Part shown: positions 1-5,615 of the stretch, piece by piece
How the letters are laid out: every line of letters starts with the position of its first letter
Numbering within the stretch: the stretch's first letter is position 1
NCBI GenBank assembly: GCA_030039815.1
Contig: JASHUW010000248.1
Span: 1-7,239, forward strand
Origin: Alphaproteobacteria bacterium
GTDB lineage: Bacteria > Pseudomonadota > Alphaproteobacteria > ATCC43930 > CGMCC-115725
Length of the DNA stretch: 7,239 nt
Reading direction: 5' to 3'
Notes under the pieces: model-generated
What the model was told of the DNA's origin: nothing
Database searches by the model: none
What the model saw: only the letters and a program-made list of their open reading frames with translations
Program-made: the position numbers and the translations under genes

Positions 1-747
1 GCCGGCGATGCGTTCGACCTCGGCCAGCGCATCGCGCCAGCGCGCGTCCATCAGCCGCGCCTCGGTGCGGCGAATCTGCTCCGACAGCCGCCGATAACGT
101 TGTGCTTGGCGGGCCTGCTTCTTGAGCCCGTCGAGCTGCGCGGCCATCGTCGCGATCACGTCGTCGACGCGCAGCAGGTTCTCTTCGGCGCCCTTGAGTT
201 TCAGTTCGGCCTCATGGCGGCGCTGATAGAGCCCGGCGGTGCCGGCGGCCTCGTCGAGCAGCAACCGGCGCTCGCTGGGCTTGGCGGCGATCAGCGCACC
301 GATTCGCCCCTGGCTGACGATGCCGCCCGAATGCGCGCCCGTCGCCGCATCGGCGAACAGCAGCTGTACGTCGCGGGCGCGCGACTCGCGGCCATTGACC
401 CGGTAGCTCGACCCCGACCCGCGATCGATGCGGCGCACGATCTCGATCGCATCGCGTTCGTTGAATGCGACCGGCGCGTCGCGCGTCGCATTGTCGATCG
501 TCAGCGACACCTCGGCGATATTGCGCGACGGGCGTGTCGCCGAGCCGGCGAAGATCACGTCGTCCATCTCGCCGCCGCGCAATCGGCGCGCCGACGCTTC
601 GCCCATCACCCAGCGCAACGCCTCTACGAGGTTCGACTTGCCGCAGCCATTCGGGCCGACGATCCCGGTCAACCCGGGCTCGATCGGCAGCTCGGTCGCA
701 TCGACGAACGATTTGAACCCGGCGAGGCGGAGCCGCTCTACCTGCAT
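1..747 (-). CDS. smc: Chromosome segregation ATPase SMC, N-terminal part (gene runs off the left edge)
   Basis: This encodes the first 249 residues of the SMC protein, the ATPase core of the bacterial condensin (SMC-ScpA-ScpB) that organises and segregates the chromosome. The start is the ATG at 747, giving the typical opening MQVERLRLAGFKSF. The Walker A motif GPNGCGKSN is at residues 31-39, followed by LRWVMGE. An ABC-type Q-loop (VSQGRIGALI) and the segment LLLDEAAGTAGLYQRRHEAE lead into a charged, heptad-like stretch rich in Glu, Arg and Lys, which is the start of the first coiled-coil arm. The hinge, second arm, signature motif and Walker B lie outside the window. The start is 7 bp after the stop of the upstream thioredoxin-fold gene, so the two are probably co-transcribed. 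Only a weak GGGG stretch is seen upstream of the start, so coupling to the previous gene is plausible. The identification is firm. Confidence 0.96.
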   Translation of the reverse strand, partial: MQVERLRLAGFKSFVDATELPIEPGLTGIVGPNGCGKSNLVEALRWVMGEASARRLRGGEMDDVIFAGSATRPSRNIAEVSLTIDNATRDAPVAFNERDAIEIVRRIDRGSGSSYRVNGRESRARDVQLLFADAATGAHSGGIVSQGRIGALIAAKPSERRLLLDEAAGTAGLYQRRHEAELKLKGAEENLLRVDDVIATMAAQLDGLKKQARQAQRYRRLSEQIRRTEARLMDARWRDALAEVERIAG

Positions 748-754
748 GCGTCGG

Positions 755-1393
755 TCACGACCCCGCGGCGCGCGATATCGCCGCGTCCATCGCGTCTTCC
801 TCCGGTGCGCCGTCGAATTTGATGCCGTTGATAAAGAAGGTCGGCGTCGCGTCGACCCCGAGCTGTTGGGTCCCGGAGAGCCGGCTTTGCAGCACCTTGT
901 CCTCGATTGATTTGTTGGCGAGGCAGGCGTCGAACTCGCTCTTGCTCATGCCGCCGAGCAGCGCCAGCCGCTGCAACGCTGCTTTGTAGTCCCCCGACAT
1001 GATCCATTGCTGCTGGTCGTGGAACAGCGTGTCGATGAACGGATAGAACTTGGTGGGCGGCGCGCAGCGCGCGACCATCGCCGCGCGCATCGCCGGCTCG
1101 TCGAGCGGGTAGTCGCGCATGATGAGCCGCGCCTTGCCGGTGTCGATCCATTTCGCCTTGAGCTTGGGCAGCACGTCGACATCGAAATGGGCGCAATGCG
1201 GACAGGTCAGCGACGCATATTCGATGATCGTGACTGGAGCGTCGGCCTTGCCGAGAATCCGGTCGTCCGGGGTGAGCTTCAGCGCCGCCGCCTGGGCGGC
1301 AGCCGAAGGCGGCGTCACGGGGGCTTGCGCCGCGACCGGGAAAGGCCCGCCCAGGGCGAGGAGGACGATCGCCGCAAACCAGATTTCACGCAT
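755..1393 (-). CDS. Secreted DsbA-family thiol:disulfide oxidoreductase (thioredoxin_4 type)
   Basis: This 212-residue protein has an N-terminal signal peptide: a hydrophobic stretch at residues 5-20, with a likely cleavage after AQA at 22-24. A Pro/Ala-rich linker follows. The thioredoxin fold begins near residue 45 (DRILGKADAPVTIIEYASLTCPHC). The active-site CPHC is at 64-67, the same dipeptide as in E. coli DsbA, and the cis-proline loop (ATPTFFING) is at 182-190. Two further cysteines, C110 and C157, lie in the helical insertion and could form a structural or second redox disulfide. The role inferred from the family is disulfide formation or exchange in periplasmic proteins; its substrate cannot be told from sequence. 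An AAGGA ribosome-binding site lies 8 bases before the ATG (plus-strand 1402-1406). It sits between the DUF721 gene (67 bp upstream) and smc (7 bp downstream). I do not give it the symbol dsbA because several DsbA/BdbD-like paralogues share these features. Confidence 0.92.
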   Translation of the reverse strand: MREIWFAAIVLLALGGPFPVAAQAPVTPPSAAAQAAALKLTPDDRILGKADAPVTIIEYASLTCPHCAHFDVDVLPKLKAKWIDTGKARLIMRDYPLDEPAMRAAMVARCAPPTKFYPFIDTLFHDQQQWIMSGDYKAALQRLALLGGMSKSEFDACLANKSIEDKVLQSRLSGTQQLGVDATPTFFINGIKFDGAPEEDAMDAAISRAAGS

Positions 1394-1448
1394 CGGGGGC
1401 GTCCTTGCTACCAGATGTTGATGTTAGAGGGTTCCTTCGGCTCCTGCA

Positions 1449-1478
1449 ATCACCGCGCGCTCAATCCGGCGCGGTGAT
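1449..1478 (-). terminator. Perfect 10-bp hairpin over the DUF721 stop codon
   Basis: ATCACCGCGC (1449-1458) and its exact reverse complement (1469-1478) flank a 10-base loop that contains the DUF721 stop codon. No T-run follows on the minus strand, so this is not a canonical intrinsic terminator. It could cause pausing, protect the 3' end, or lower read-through into the thioredoxin-fold gene. It may also be a chance product of GC-rich coding sequence. Confidence 0.35.
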
Positions 1479-1955
1479 CACACGACGGCCGAGCCGAGCC
1501 AAGGCGTCACGCAATTCCGGGCTCTTGACGGCGGTGAGTTGGTCGTCGAGGGCGGCGACCTCGCCGGCCCGCAGCGGCCGGGGCGGCGCGTGCCGGGTCG
1601 ACGCGGCGAGCGGCAGCGGACCCTGAACCAGTGCGAGCCTTGTGACCGCGTCGCGGCCGAAAAACAGATTGACCCGCGCGATGACCAGCGGCGCGCGGTG
1701 CTGCAGTTCGAGCCCCTTGGCGGGCTCGACTCGCAGCTTCAGCGTGCCGCCACGCGCCAGCGCTTCCGGCCAAGTGGCGGCGGCGATATCGGGTCCGACG
1801 ATCGCGGTCCATTCCGACTTCAACCGTGCGAGAACGCCGCCGCCATGCCGCGCCATGATCGGCCGGATGAGTCGCGCCACGCTCGCGCCGGCGGCGCGGA
1901 AGCCGGGGTGGCGCTCGCTTGCGTCGCCGGCGCGGGCTAGACTCGCTTCATCCAT
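1461..1955 (-). CDS. DUF721 family protein, DciA-like
   Basis: This 164-residue cytoplasmic protein matches the DUF721 pattern at about residues 25-112: a helical lead (ARLIRPIMARHG), then LKSEWTAIVGPDIAAATWPEAL, LKLRVEPAKGLELQHRAPLVIARVN and FFGRDAVTRLAL. DUF721 contains DciA, the helicase operator that replaces DnaC/DnaI for loading DnaB in most bacteria. Many alphaproteobacteria carry a DUF721 gene close to smc, so a replication role is plausible, but I have not shown that this is the functional DciA. The C-terminal 50 residues are a variable tail. I chose the ATG at 1955 because an AGGGA ribosome-binding site lies just upstream and the homology starts soon after. The frame stays open further upstream inside mutY (to 2105), but that extension is low-complexity antisense sequence. 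The start codon interlocks with that of the divergent mutY. Confidence 0.85.
   Translation of the reverse strand: MDEASLARAGDASERHPGFRAAGASVARLIRPIMARHGGGVLARLKSEWTAIVGPDIAAATWPEALARGGTLKLRVEPAKGLELQHRAPLVIARVNLFFGRDAVTRLALVQGPLPLAASTRHAPPRPLRAGEVAALDDQLTAVKSPELRDALARLGRRVITAPD
1938..1943 (+). promoter_or_regulatory. Candidate -10 element for mutY
   Basis: TAGACT lies 10 bases before the mutY ATG and matches four of six bases of the TATAAT consensus, including the key T, A and final T. The hexamer 17 bases upstream (TCGCTT) is a poor -35. If used, transcription would begin at or within a few bases of the start codon. This fits the absence of any Shine-Dalgarno sequence before mutY. It is an inference from one short match. 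Confidence 0.28.
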
Positions 1956-3009
1956 GTCCCTGTCTCGACCCGACCCCACCGCGCTGCTCGCCTGGTACGA
2001 TCGGCATCGCCGCGACCTGCCGTGGCGCGCCGCGCCGGGCGCACGCCCCGATCCGTACCGCGTCTGGCTCAGCGAGATCATGCTGCAGCAAACGACGGTC
2101 GTCACCGTCGCGCCCTATTTTGACCGATTCGTGGCGCGCTGGCCTAGCGTCTCGGCATTGGCGGCGGCCGCGCTCGACGAGGTGCTGCACCAGTGGCAGG
2201 GCCTCGGCTATTACGCCCGCGCGCGCAACCTGCACGCTTGCGCCAAGGCCGTGGTCGAACGCCATGGCGGGCGGTTTCCCGACGATGTCGCTGGGCTGCG
2301 CGCGCTGCCGGGGATCGGCGACTATACCGCGGCGGCGATCGCGGCGATCGCGTTCGACCGGCGCGAGGCTGCGGTCGACGGCAATGTGGAGCGGGTCGTC
2401 GCGCGGCTCTTCGCGGTGCGTGAGGCGATGCCGGCGGCGAAGCCGCGGCTGCGGGCGCTGGCGCGCGAGCTGGTGCCGCCGCGCCGGGCCGGCGATTTCG
2501 CGCAGGCGATGATGGATTTGGGCGCGACGATCTGCACTCCGCGCAAGCCGCGCTGCGTGCTCTGCCCGTGGCGCGATCCGTGTATCGCGCGCGCCGGCGG
2601 CTTTGTCGAGGATTTGCCGGCGCGCAGCGAGAAGCCCGAGCGCCCGTTGCGCCAGGGCGTCGTGTTCTGGCTGACCCGGCCCGACGGCGCGGTGCTGCTG
2701 CGCCGGCGTGAGGAAAAGGGCCTGCTCGGCGGCATGATCGAGGTGCCGTCGACCCCGTGGCGCGAGGCGGAATGGGGCGACGCGGAAGCTCTAACTCACG
2801 CCCCCGCGAAGGTGAGCTGGAAGAGGCTACCGGGCACAGTGCACCACGGCTTCACCCATTTCCTGCTCGACCTCACCATCTGGGCCGGTACGACCGCGTC
2901 GCCGCCGGACGGCATCTGGGCGCGGCCGGACCAGTTCAAGGATTACGCCTTCCCGACCCTGACCAAGAAGGTCGTTCGCCACGCGCTGTCAGTACTCGGC
3001 GACAGTTAG
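1954..3009 (+). CDS. mutY: A/G-specific adenine DNA glycosylase MutY
   Basis: MutY removes adenine mispaired with 8-oxoguanine and so prevents G:C to T:A mutations. The 351-residue product has the normal family length. The HhH-GPD domain carries the catalytic glutamate in SEIMLQQT (E41), the helix-hairpin-helix LPGIGDYTAAAI (118-129), and the catalytic aspartate in VDGNVERV (D142). The [4Fe-4S] cluster ligands C194, C201, C204 and C210 have the exact C-x6-C-x2-C-x5-C spacing of MutY. The C-terminal NUDIX-like domain that recognises 8-oxoG spans about residues 232-346, with LLGGMIEVP (257-265) and HHGFTHFLL (298-306). I chose the ATG at 1954, which gives the family-typical opening before LLAWYDRHRRDLPWR. 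The open frame extends upstream to 1642, but only as antisense to DUF721. No ribosome-binding site precedes the ATG. The gene diverges from DUF721 and converges on hisE. No key residue is missing. Confidence 0.97.
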   Translation: MSLSRPDPTALLAWYDRHRRDLPWRAAPGARPDPYRVWLSEIMLQQTTVVTVAPYFDRFVARWPSVSALAAAALDEVLHQWQGLGYYARARNLHACAKAVVERHGGRFPDDVAGLRALPGIGDYTAAAIAAIAFDRREAAVDGNVERVVARLFAVREAMPAAKPRLRALARELVPPRRAGDFAQAMMDLGATICTPRKPRCVLCPWRDPCIARAGGFVEDLPARSEKPERPLRQGVVFWLTRPDGAVLLRRREEKGLLGGMIEVPSTPWREAEWGDAEALTHAPAKVSWKRLPGTVHHGFTHFLLDLTIWAGTTASPPDGIWARPDQFKDYAFPTLTKKVVRHALSVLGDS

Positions 3010-3019
3010 CTTGGGTGAC

Positions 3020-3099
3020 CGCTCCCCGGCGAAAGCCGGGACCCACCCATCCGCCGTCGCGAGAGCTGAAAACTAGGCCCCGGCTTCCGCCGGGGAGCG
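3020..3099. repeat. REP-like inverted pair between convergent mutY and hisE
   Basis: Two 23-base arms (3020-3042 and 3077-3099) are inverted copies matching at 21 of 23 positions. Each arm is itself a small hairpin. In the left arm, CCCGGC and GCCGGG close a GAAA tetraloop (3025-3040). In the right arm, a 7-bp stem closes a tetraloop at 3085-3088 that reads GGAA on the minus strand. The pair starts 10 bases after the mutY stop and ends 23 bases before the hisE stop. It can form one long stem in either transcript, so it probably serves as a bidirectional terminator or 3' stabiliser. A short T-rich stretch (GTTCTT) follows on the plus strand. The sequence belongs to the same family as 3466-3546. 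Confidence 0.75.
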
Positions 3100-3122
3100 T
3101 TCTTGATGCGCACTGCTGGGCG

Positions 3123-3452
3123 TTAACCCTTGCGGCTTTTCTTTTCCTCGATCCCCGAGACGCCCGCGCGCCCTGTGAGTTCGGCGGCGACGTCGTCGGG
3201 GCTAAGGCCCGCGGCGGCCCACAGCACGAGCAGGTGATAGAGCAGGTCGGCGCTCTCGCGGGTGAGCGCGGCGCGGTCGCCTTTCACCGCTTCGATCACC
3301 GCTTCGAGCGATTCTTCGCCGAGCTTGCGCGCGACGCCGGCCGGGCCGGCGGCGAGCAGCTTCGCGGTATAAGAGGTTTCGGCGCTGGCGCCGCGTCGCA
3401 CCTCGATCGTCGCCCATAGCCGGGCGAGGGCATCCCCGAGTTGATTTGGCAC
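3123..3452 (-). CDS. hisE: Phosphoribosyl-ATP pyrophosphatase HisE
   Basis: HisE hydrolyses phosphoribosyl-ATP to phosphoribosyl-AMP and pyrophosphate, the second step of histidine synthesis. The 109-residue protein is a stand-alone HisE of normal length with an all-alpha MazG-like fold. The metal-binding signature is intact: KLGEESLEAVIEA has E46, E47 and E50, and RESADLLYHLLVLW has E66 and D69. The C-terminus is a lysine-rich tail. The start is a GTG (plus-strand CAC at 3450-3452), supported by a strong AAGGGG ribosome-binding site 6 bases upstream. I see no in-frame ATG that would keep the N-terminal helix. It is the last gene of the his cluster, 112 bp after hisF, with a REP-like pair in between and another beyond its 3' end. 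HisI, usually its partner reaction, is not fused and not in this window. Confidence 0.95.
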   Translation of the reverse strand: MPNQLGDALARLWATIEVRRGASAETSYTAKLLAAGPAGVARKLGEESLEAVIEAVKGDRAALTRESADLLYHLLVLWAAAGLSPDDVAAELTGRAGVSGIEEKKSRKG

Positions 3453-3465
3453 GGCTTACCCCTTC

Positions 3466-3546
3466 TCGTCGCCCCCGCGCAGGCGGGGGCCCAGGGCAAC
3501 CCTCGCGTCGCTTGCCCCTGGGTTCCCGCTTGCGCGGGAAAGACGA
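3466..3546. repeat. REP-like inverted pair inside the his operon, between hisF and hisE
   Basis: Arms at 3466-3499 and 3512-3546 are inverted relative to each other with one indel and several mismatches. The left hairpin has a 7-bp stem (3472-3478 with 3483-3489) and loop GCAG. The right hairpin has a 7-bp stem (3523-3529 with 3534-3540) whose loop reads GCAA on the minus strand. Both hairpins are followed, in their own orientation, by a CCCAGGG-type segment. The layout and core match the pair at 3020-3099. In the his mRNA the whole element could fold into a long stem ending just before the hisE ribosome-binding site. It could therefore lower, process or protect the distal part of the transcript. 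The 112-bp gap holds little else apart from an AT-rich stretch right after the hisF stop. Confidence 0.75.
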
Positions 3547-3564
3547 ATTAAAGAACCAAACAAG

Positions 3565-4323
3565 TTAAAGCCGCACCGGGATGCCGGCGGCGGCCATATG
3601 GGCTTTTGCTTGGCCGATGCGGAATGTGCCGAAATGGAAGATCGAAGCGGCGAGCACGGCGGTGGCGTGGCCGTCGCGAATGCCCTCGACCAGGTGGTCG
3701 AGCGTGCCGACCCCGCCCGAGGCGATGACCGGCACGCGCACCGCGTCGGCCACCGCGCGGGTCAGCGGAATGTCGAAGCCGGATTTGGTGCCGTCGCGGT
3801 CCATCGAGGTCAGCAGAATCTCGCCGGCACCGTAGTCGGCGAGCCGGCAGGCCCATTCGACCGCGTCAAGCCCGGTGGGGTTGCGGCCGCCATGGGTGAA
3901 TACACCCCATTTCGATGGCCCCACCTGCTTTGCGTCGATCGCGCAGACGATGCACTGGCTGCCGAATTTCTGCGCCGCCTCGCGGACGAATTCGGGCCGC
4001 GCGACCGCGGCGGTGTTGATCGACACCTTGTCGGTGCCCGCGAGCAGGAGCTTGCGAATGTCCTCGACCGTGCGCACCCCGCCGCCGACGGTCAGCGGCA
4101 TGAAGCACTGCTCGGCGGTGCGACGCACCACGTCGTAGTTCGTATCGCGGTTCTCGTGGCTCGCGGTGATGTCGAGGAAGCAAAGTTCGTCGGCGCCTTC
4201 GCGGTCGTAGATTTTGGCTTGCTCGACCGGGTCGCCGGCATCGGTCAGGTCGACGAAATTGACGCCCTTGACGACGCGCCCGTCCTTCACATCGAGACAG
4301 GGGATGACGCGCATCTTCAGCAC
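3565..4323 (-). CDS. hisF: Imidazole glycerol phosphate synthase cyclase subunit HisF
   Basis: HisF is the (beta/alpha)8-barrel synthase subunit that joins PRFAR with ammonia from HisH. The products are imidazole glycerol phosphate (IGP) and AICAR, the latter feeding purine synthesis. The 252-residue product has both catalytic aspartates, D11 (IPCLDVKDG) and D130 (CAIDAK). The phosphate-binding loops are LTVGGGVRT (77-85) and VIASGGVGT. The residues known in Thermotoga maritima to gate the ammonia channel are recognisable as R5, E46, K99 and E168. I chose the GTG at 4323 because it restores the family numbering (D11) and has a G-rich ribosome-binding site (G7 run, plus-strand 4331-4337) 7 bases upstream. 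An ATG at 4314 is the alternative. The GTG start overlaps the hisA stop by 7 bases, so translation is probably coupled to hisA. Confidence 0.97.
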   Translation of the reverse strand: MLKMRVIPCLDVKDGRVVKGVNFVDLTDAGDPVEQAKIYDREGADELCFLDITASHENRDTNYDVVRRTAEQCFMPLTVGGGVRTVEDIRKLLLAGTDKVSINTAAVARPEFVREAAQKFGSQCIVCAIDAKQVGPSKWGVFTHGGRNPTGLDAVEWACRLADYGAGEILLTSMDRDGTKSGFDIPLTRAVADAVRVPVIASGGVGTLDHLVEGIRDGHATAVLAASIFHFGTFRIGQAKAHMAAAGIPVRL

Positions 4324-5057
4324 GGCGCGTCCCCCCCGGCGAGCGCTTGCGCCGCCTTCGGGTCGATACGCCCGTCGTAAAGCGCGCGGCCGATGATTGC
4401 GCCGGCGATGCCGTCCGCCTCGTGCGCCTTCAGCGCGGCGATGTCGGCGAGCGAAGCGACGCCGCCCGAGGCGATGATCGGTACCCCAACCGCGCGGGCG
4501 AACGCGGCGATCGCGTCGGCGTCGATGCCGTTCATCGCGCCGTCGCGGGAGATGTCGGTGGCGACGATCGCCGCGACCCCGGCGCCGGCAAAGCGGCGCC
4601 CCAGCTCCACGACCCCGATCTCGCTGGTCTCGGCCCAGCCCTCGACCGCGACCTTGCCGTCGCGGCCGTCAATGCCGACGACGACGCGGCCGGGGTGATC
4701 TCTCGCCGCCATGTGCACCAGCGACGGATCGCGCAGCGCCGCGGTGCCGAGCACGACGCGGTCGATGCCGACATCGAGCCAGGCGTCGATCGCACCGCGG
4801 TCGCGAATGCCGCCGCCAAGCTCGATCCTCATCGCGGGAACCGCGCGGCGGATTTCCCGCACCGCGTCGCCATTGACCGAGGCCCCGGCAAAGGCACCGT
4901 CGAGATCGACGACGTGCAGCCAGGAAAAGCCGAACGCCGCGAAGGCGCGGGCCTGGTCAGCCGGGTTCGTGTTGAACACGGTCGCGCTTGCCATCTCGCC
5001 GCGCACCAGGCGGACGCAATGGCCTTCCTTCAAGTCGATCGCCGGCAACAGGATCAC
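4317..5057 (-). CDS. hisA: ProFAR isomerase HisA
   Basis: HisA catalyses the Amadori isomerisation of ProFAR to PRFAR, the step just before the HisH/HisF reaction. The 246-residue (beta/alpha)8 barrel opens with ILLPAIDLKEGHCVRLVRG. The catalytic D8 and the second acidic residue D130 (VVVGIDGRDG) are present. The two half-barrel phosphate loops are ELGGGIRD (79-86) and IIASGGVAS (194-202), and ATDISRDGAMNG lies at 166-177. The start is a GTG at 5057 overlapping the acetyltransferase stop as GTGA (4 bases), typical of coupled translation. No strong ribosome-binding site is seen. The frame remains open far upstream through the acetyltransferase gene, but that is a shadow. A run of seven G lies 14 bases before the end of the gene. 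The protein ends in GGDAPC. Confidence 0.97.
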   Translation of the reverse strand: MILLPAIDLKEGHCVRLVRGEMASATVFNTNPADQARAFAAFGFSWLHVVDLDGAFAGASVNGDAVREIRRAVPAMRIELGGGIRDRGAIDAWLDVGIDRVVLGTAALRDPSLVHMAARDHPGRVVVGIDGRDGKVAVEGWAETSEIGVVELGRRFAGAGVAAIVATDISRDGAMNGIDADAIAAFARAVGVPIIASGGVASLADIAALKAHEADGIAGAIIGRALYDGRIDPKAAQALAGGDAPC

Positions 5058-5605
5058 GAGTTCGGCTCGACCAGGCGCTTGTAGTAGTAATGACCGGGCA
5101 CGATCTCGCCGTTCACCCAGGCGTAGTCGGGATGGGTGCCCCAGCGCTGGTAGTTGAGCCCTTCGTAAAGGCTGATCGCGGCGCGCTGGGTGGCGCGCAA
5201 ATCGAGGTTGAGCACCACGAGGCCCAGCTCCTCGCGGGCCAGCCGCTCGATCTCCAGCACGATGCCGCGCGCCAAGCCGTGGCCGCGCGCCCAGGGCGCG
5301 ACAAAAGCGCTGGTGATCGTCCCGGCAAAGCGCTGCGCCTCGTTGTTGCGCGGCGCCTTCGAGAGCTGCGCCGAACCGGCGATCACCCCATCGAGCCGCC
5401 CGGCCACGAGCCGACGGTCCGGGATCAGCAGCACGCCCTTCCAGTAATTCTCCAGCACCTGACGCGGCGGCGGCTTCAGCCAGCCGAACCCGCCGCCCTC
5501 GACGATCGCCGTTTCGGTCGCCTCGCACAAATCGTCGAGATCGGTGCCGGCGAACTGCGTCAGCCGTTCGATCGTCACCTTCGCTTTTACTTTTACGTCG
5601 CTCAT
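5054..5605 (-). CDS. GNAT-family N-acetyltransferase embedded in the his operon
   Basis: This 183-residue protein has the GNAT fold signatures. A beta strand and acetyl-CoA pyrophosphate loop read SAFVAPWARGHGLARGIVLEIERLARE (from about residue 99), with the RGHGLA P-loop at 107-112. LNLDLRATQRAAISLYEGLNY (132-152) is the motif B strand-helix pair. The tail carries an unusual YYYKRL near its end. No transmembrane segment or signal peptide is seen. The substrate is unknown. Candidates include a small molecule linked to histidine metabolism or a protein N-terminus or lysine, but nothing in the sequence decides this. It starts 10 bp after the hisH stop with a good AAGGGA ribosome-binding site made partly from that stop codon, and it overlaps hisA by 4 bases. 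It is therefore translated as an integral member of the operon. I recall similar GNATs between hisH and hisA in related bacteria but cannot check this. Base composition looks like that of its neighbours. Confidence 0.88.
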   Translation of the reverse strand: MSDVKVKAKVTIERLTQFAGTDLDDLCEATETAIVEGGGFGWLKPPPRQVLENYWKGVLLIPDRRLVAGRLDGVIAGSAQLSKAPRNNEAQRFAGTITSAFVAPWARGHGLARGIVLEIERLAREELGLVVLNLDLRATQRAAISLYEGLNYQRWGTHPDYAWVNGEIVPGHYYYKRLVEPNS

Positions 5606-5615
5606 GTCACGTCCC

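Noticed and set aside
100..822. Long plus-strand open frame opposite smc
   Set aside because: It is antisense to the clear SMC N-terminus, is rich in Arg/Ala/Gly/Asp and shows no family motif; a GC-rich shadow.
1642..1953. N-terminal extension of MutY by 104 residues
   Set aside because: It is antisense to DUF721 coding sequence, has no MutY homology, and the ATG at 1954 gives the normal family length.
2792..2815. Possible fragment of the REP-like repeat inside mutY (CGCCCCCGCGAAGG)
   Set aside because: The match is only the first half of the hairpin, and the encoded HAPAKVSWKRLPGTV segment is ordinary MutY sequence; chance similarity is likelier.
3598..4380. 260-codon plus-strand open frame opposite hisF
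   Set aside because: It mirrors codon bias of hisF on the other strand and resembles no protein; hisF itself has all catalytic residues.
5058..5528. Upstream extension of the hisA frame to 403 residues, suggesting a fusion
   Set aside because: The extension is out of frame with the well-formed acetyltransferase gene and is Arg/Ala-rich; HisA homology begins exactly at the GTG at 5057.
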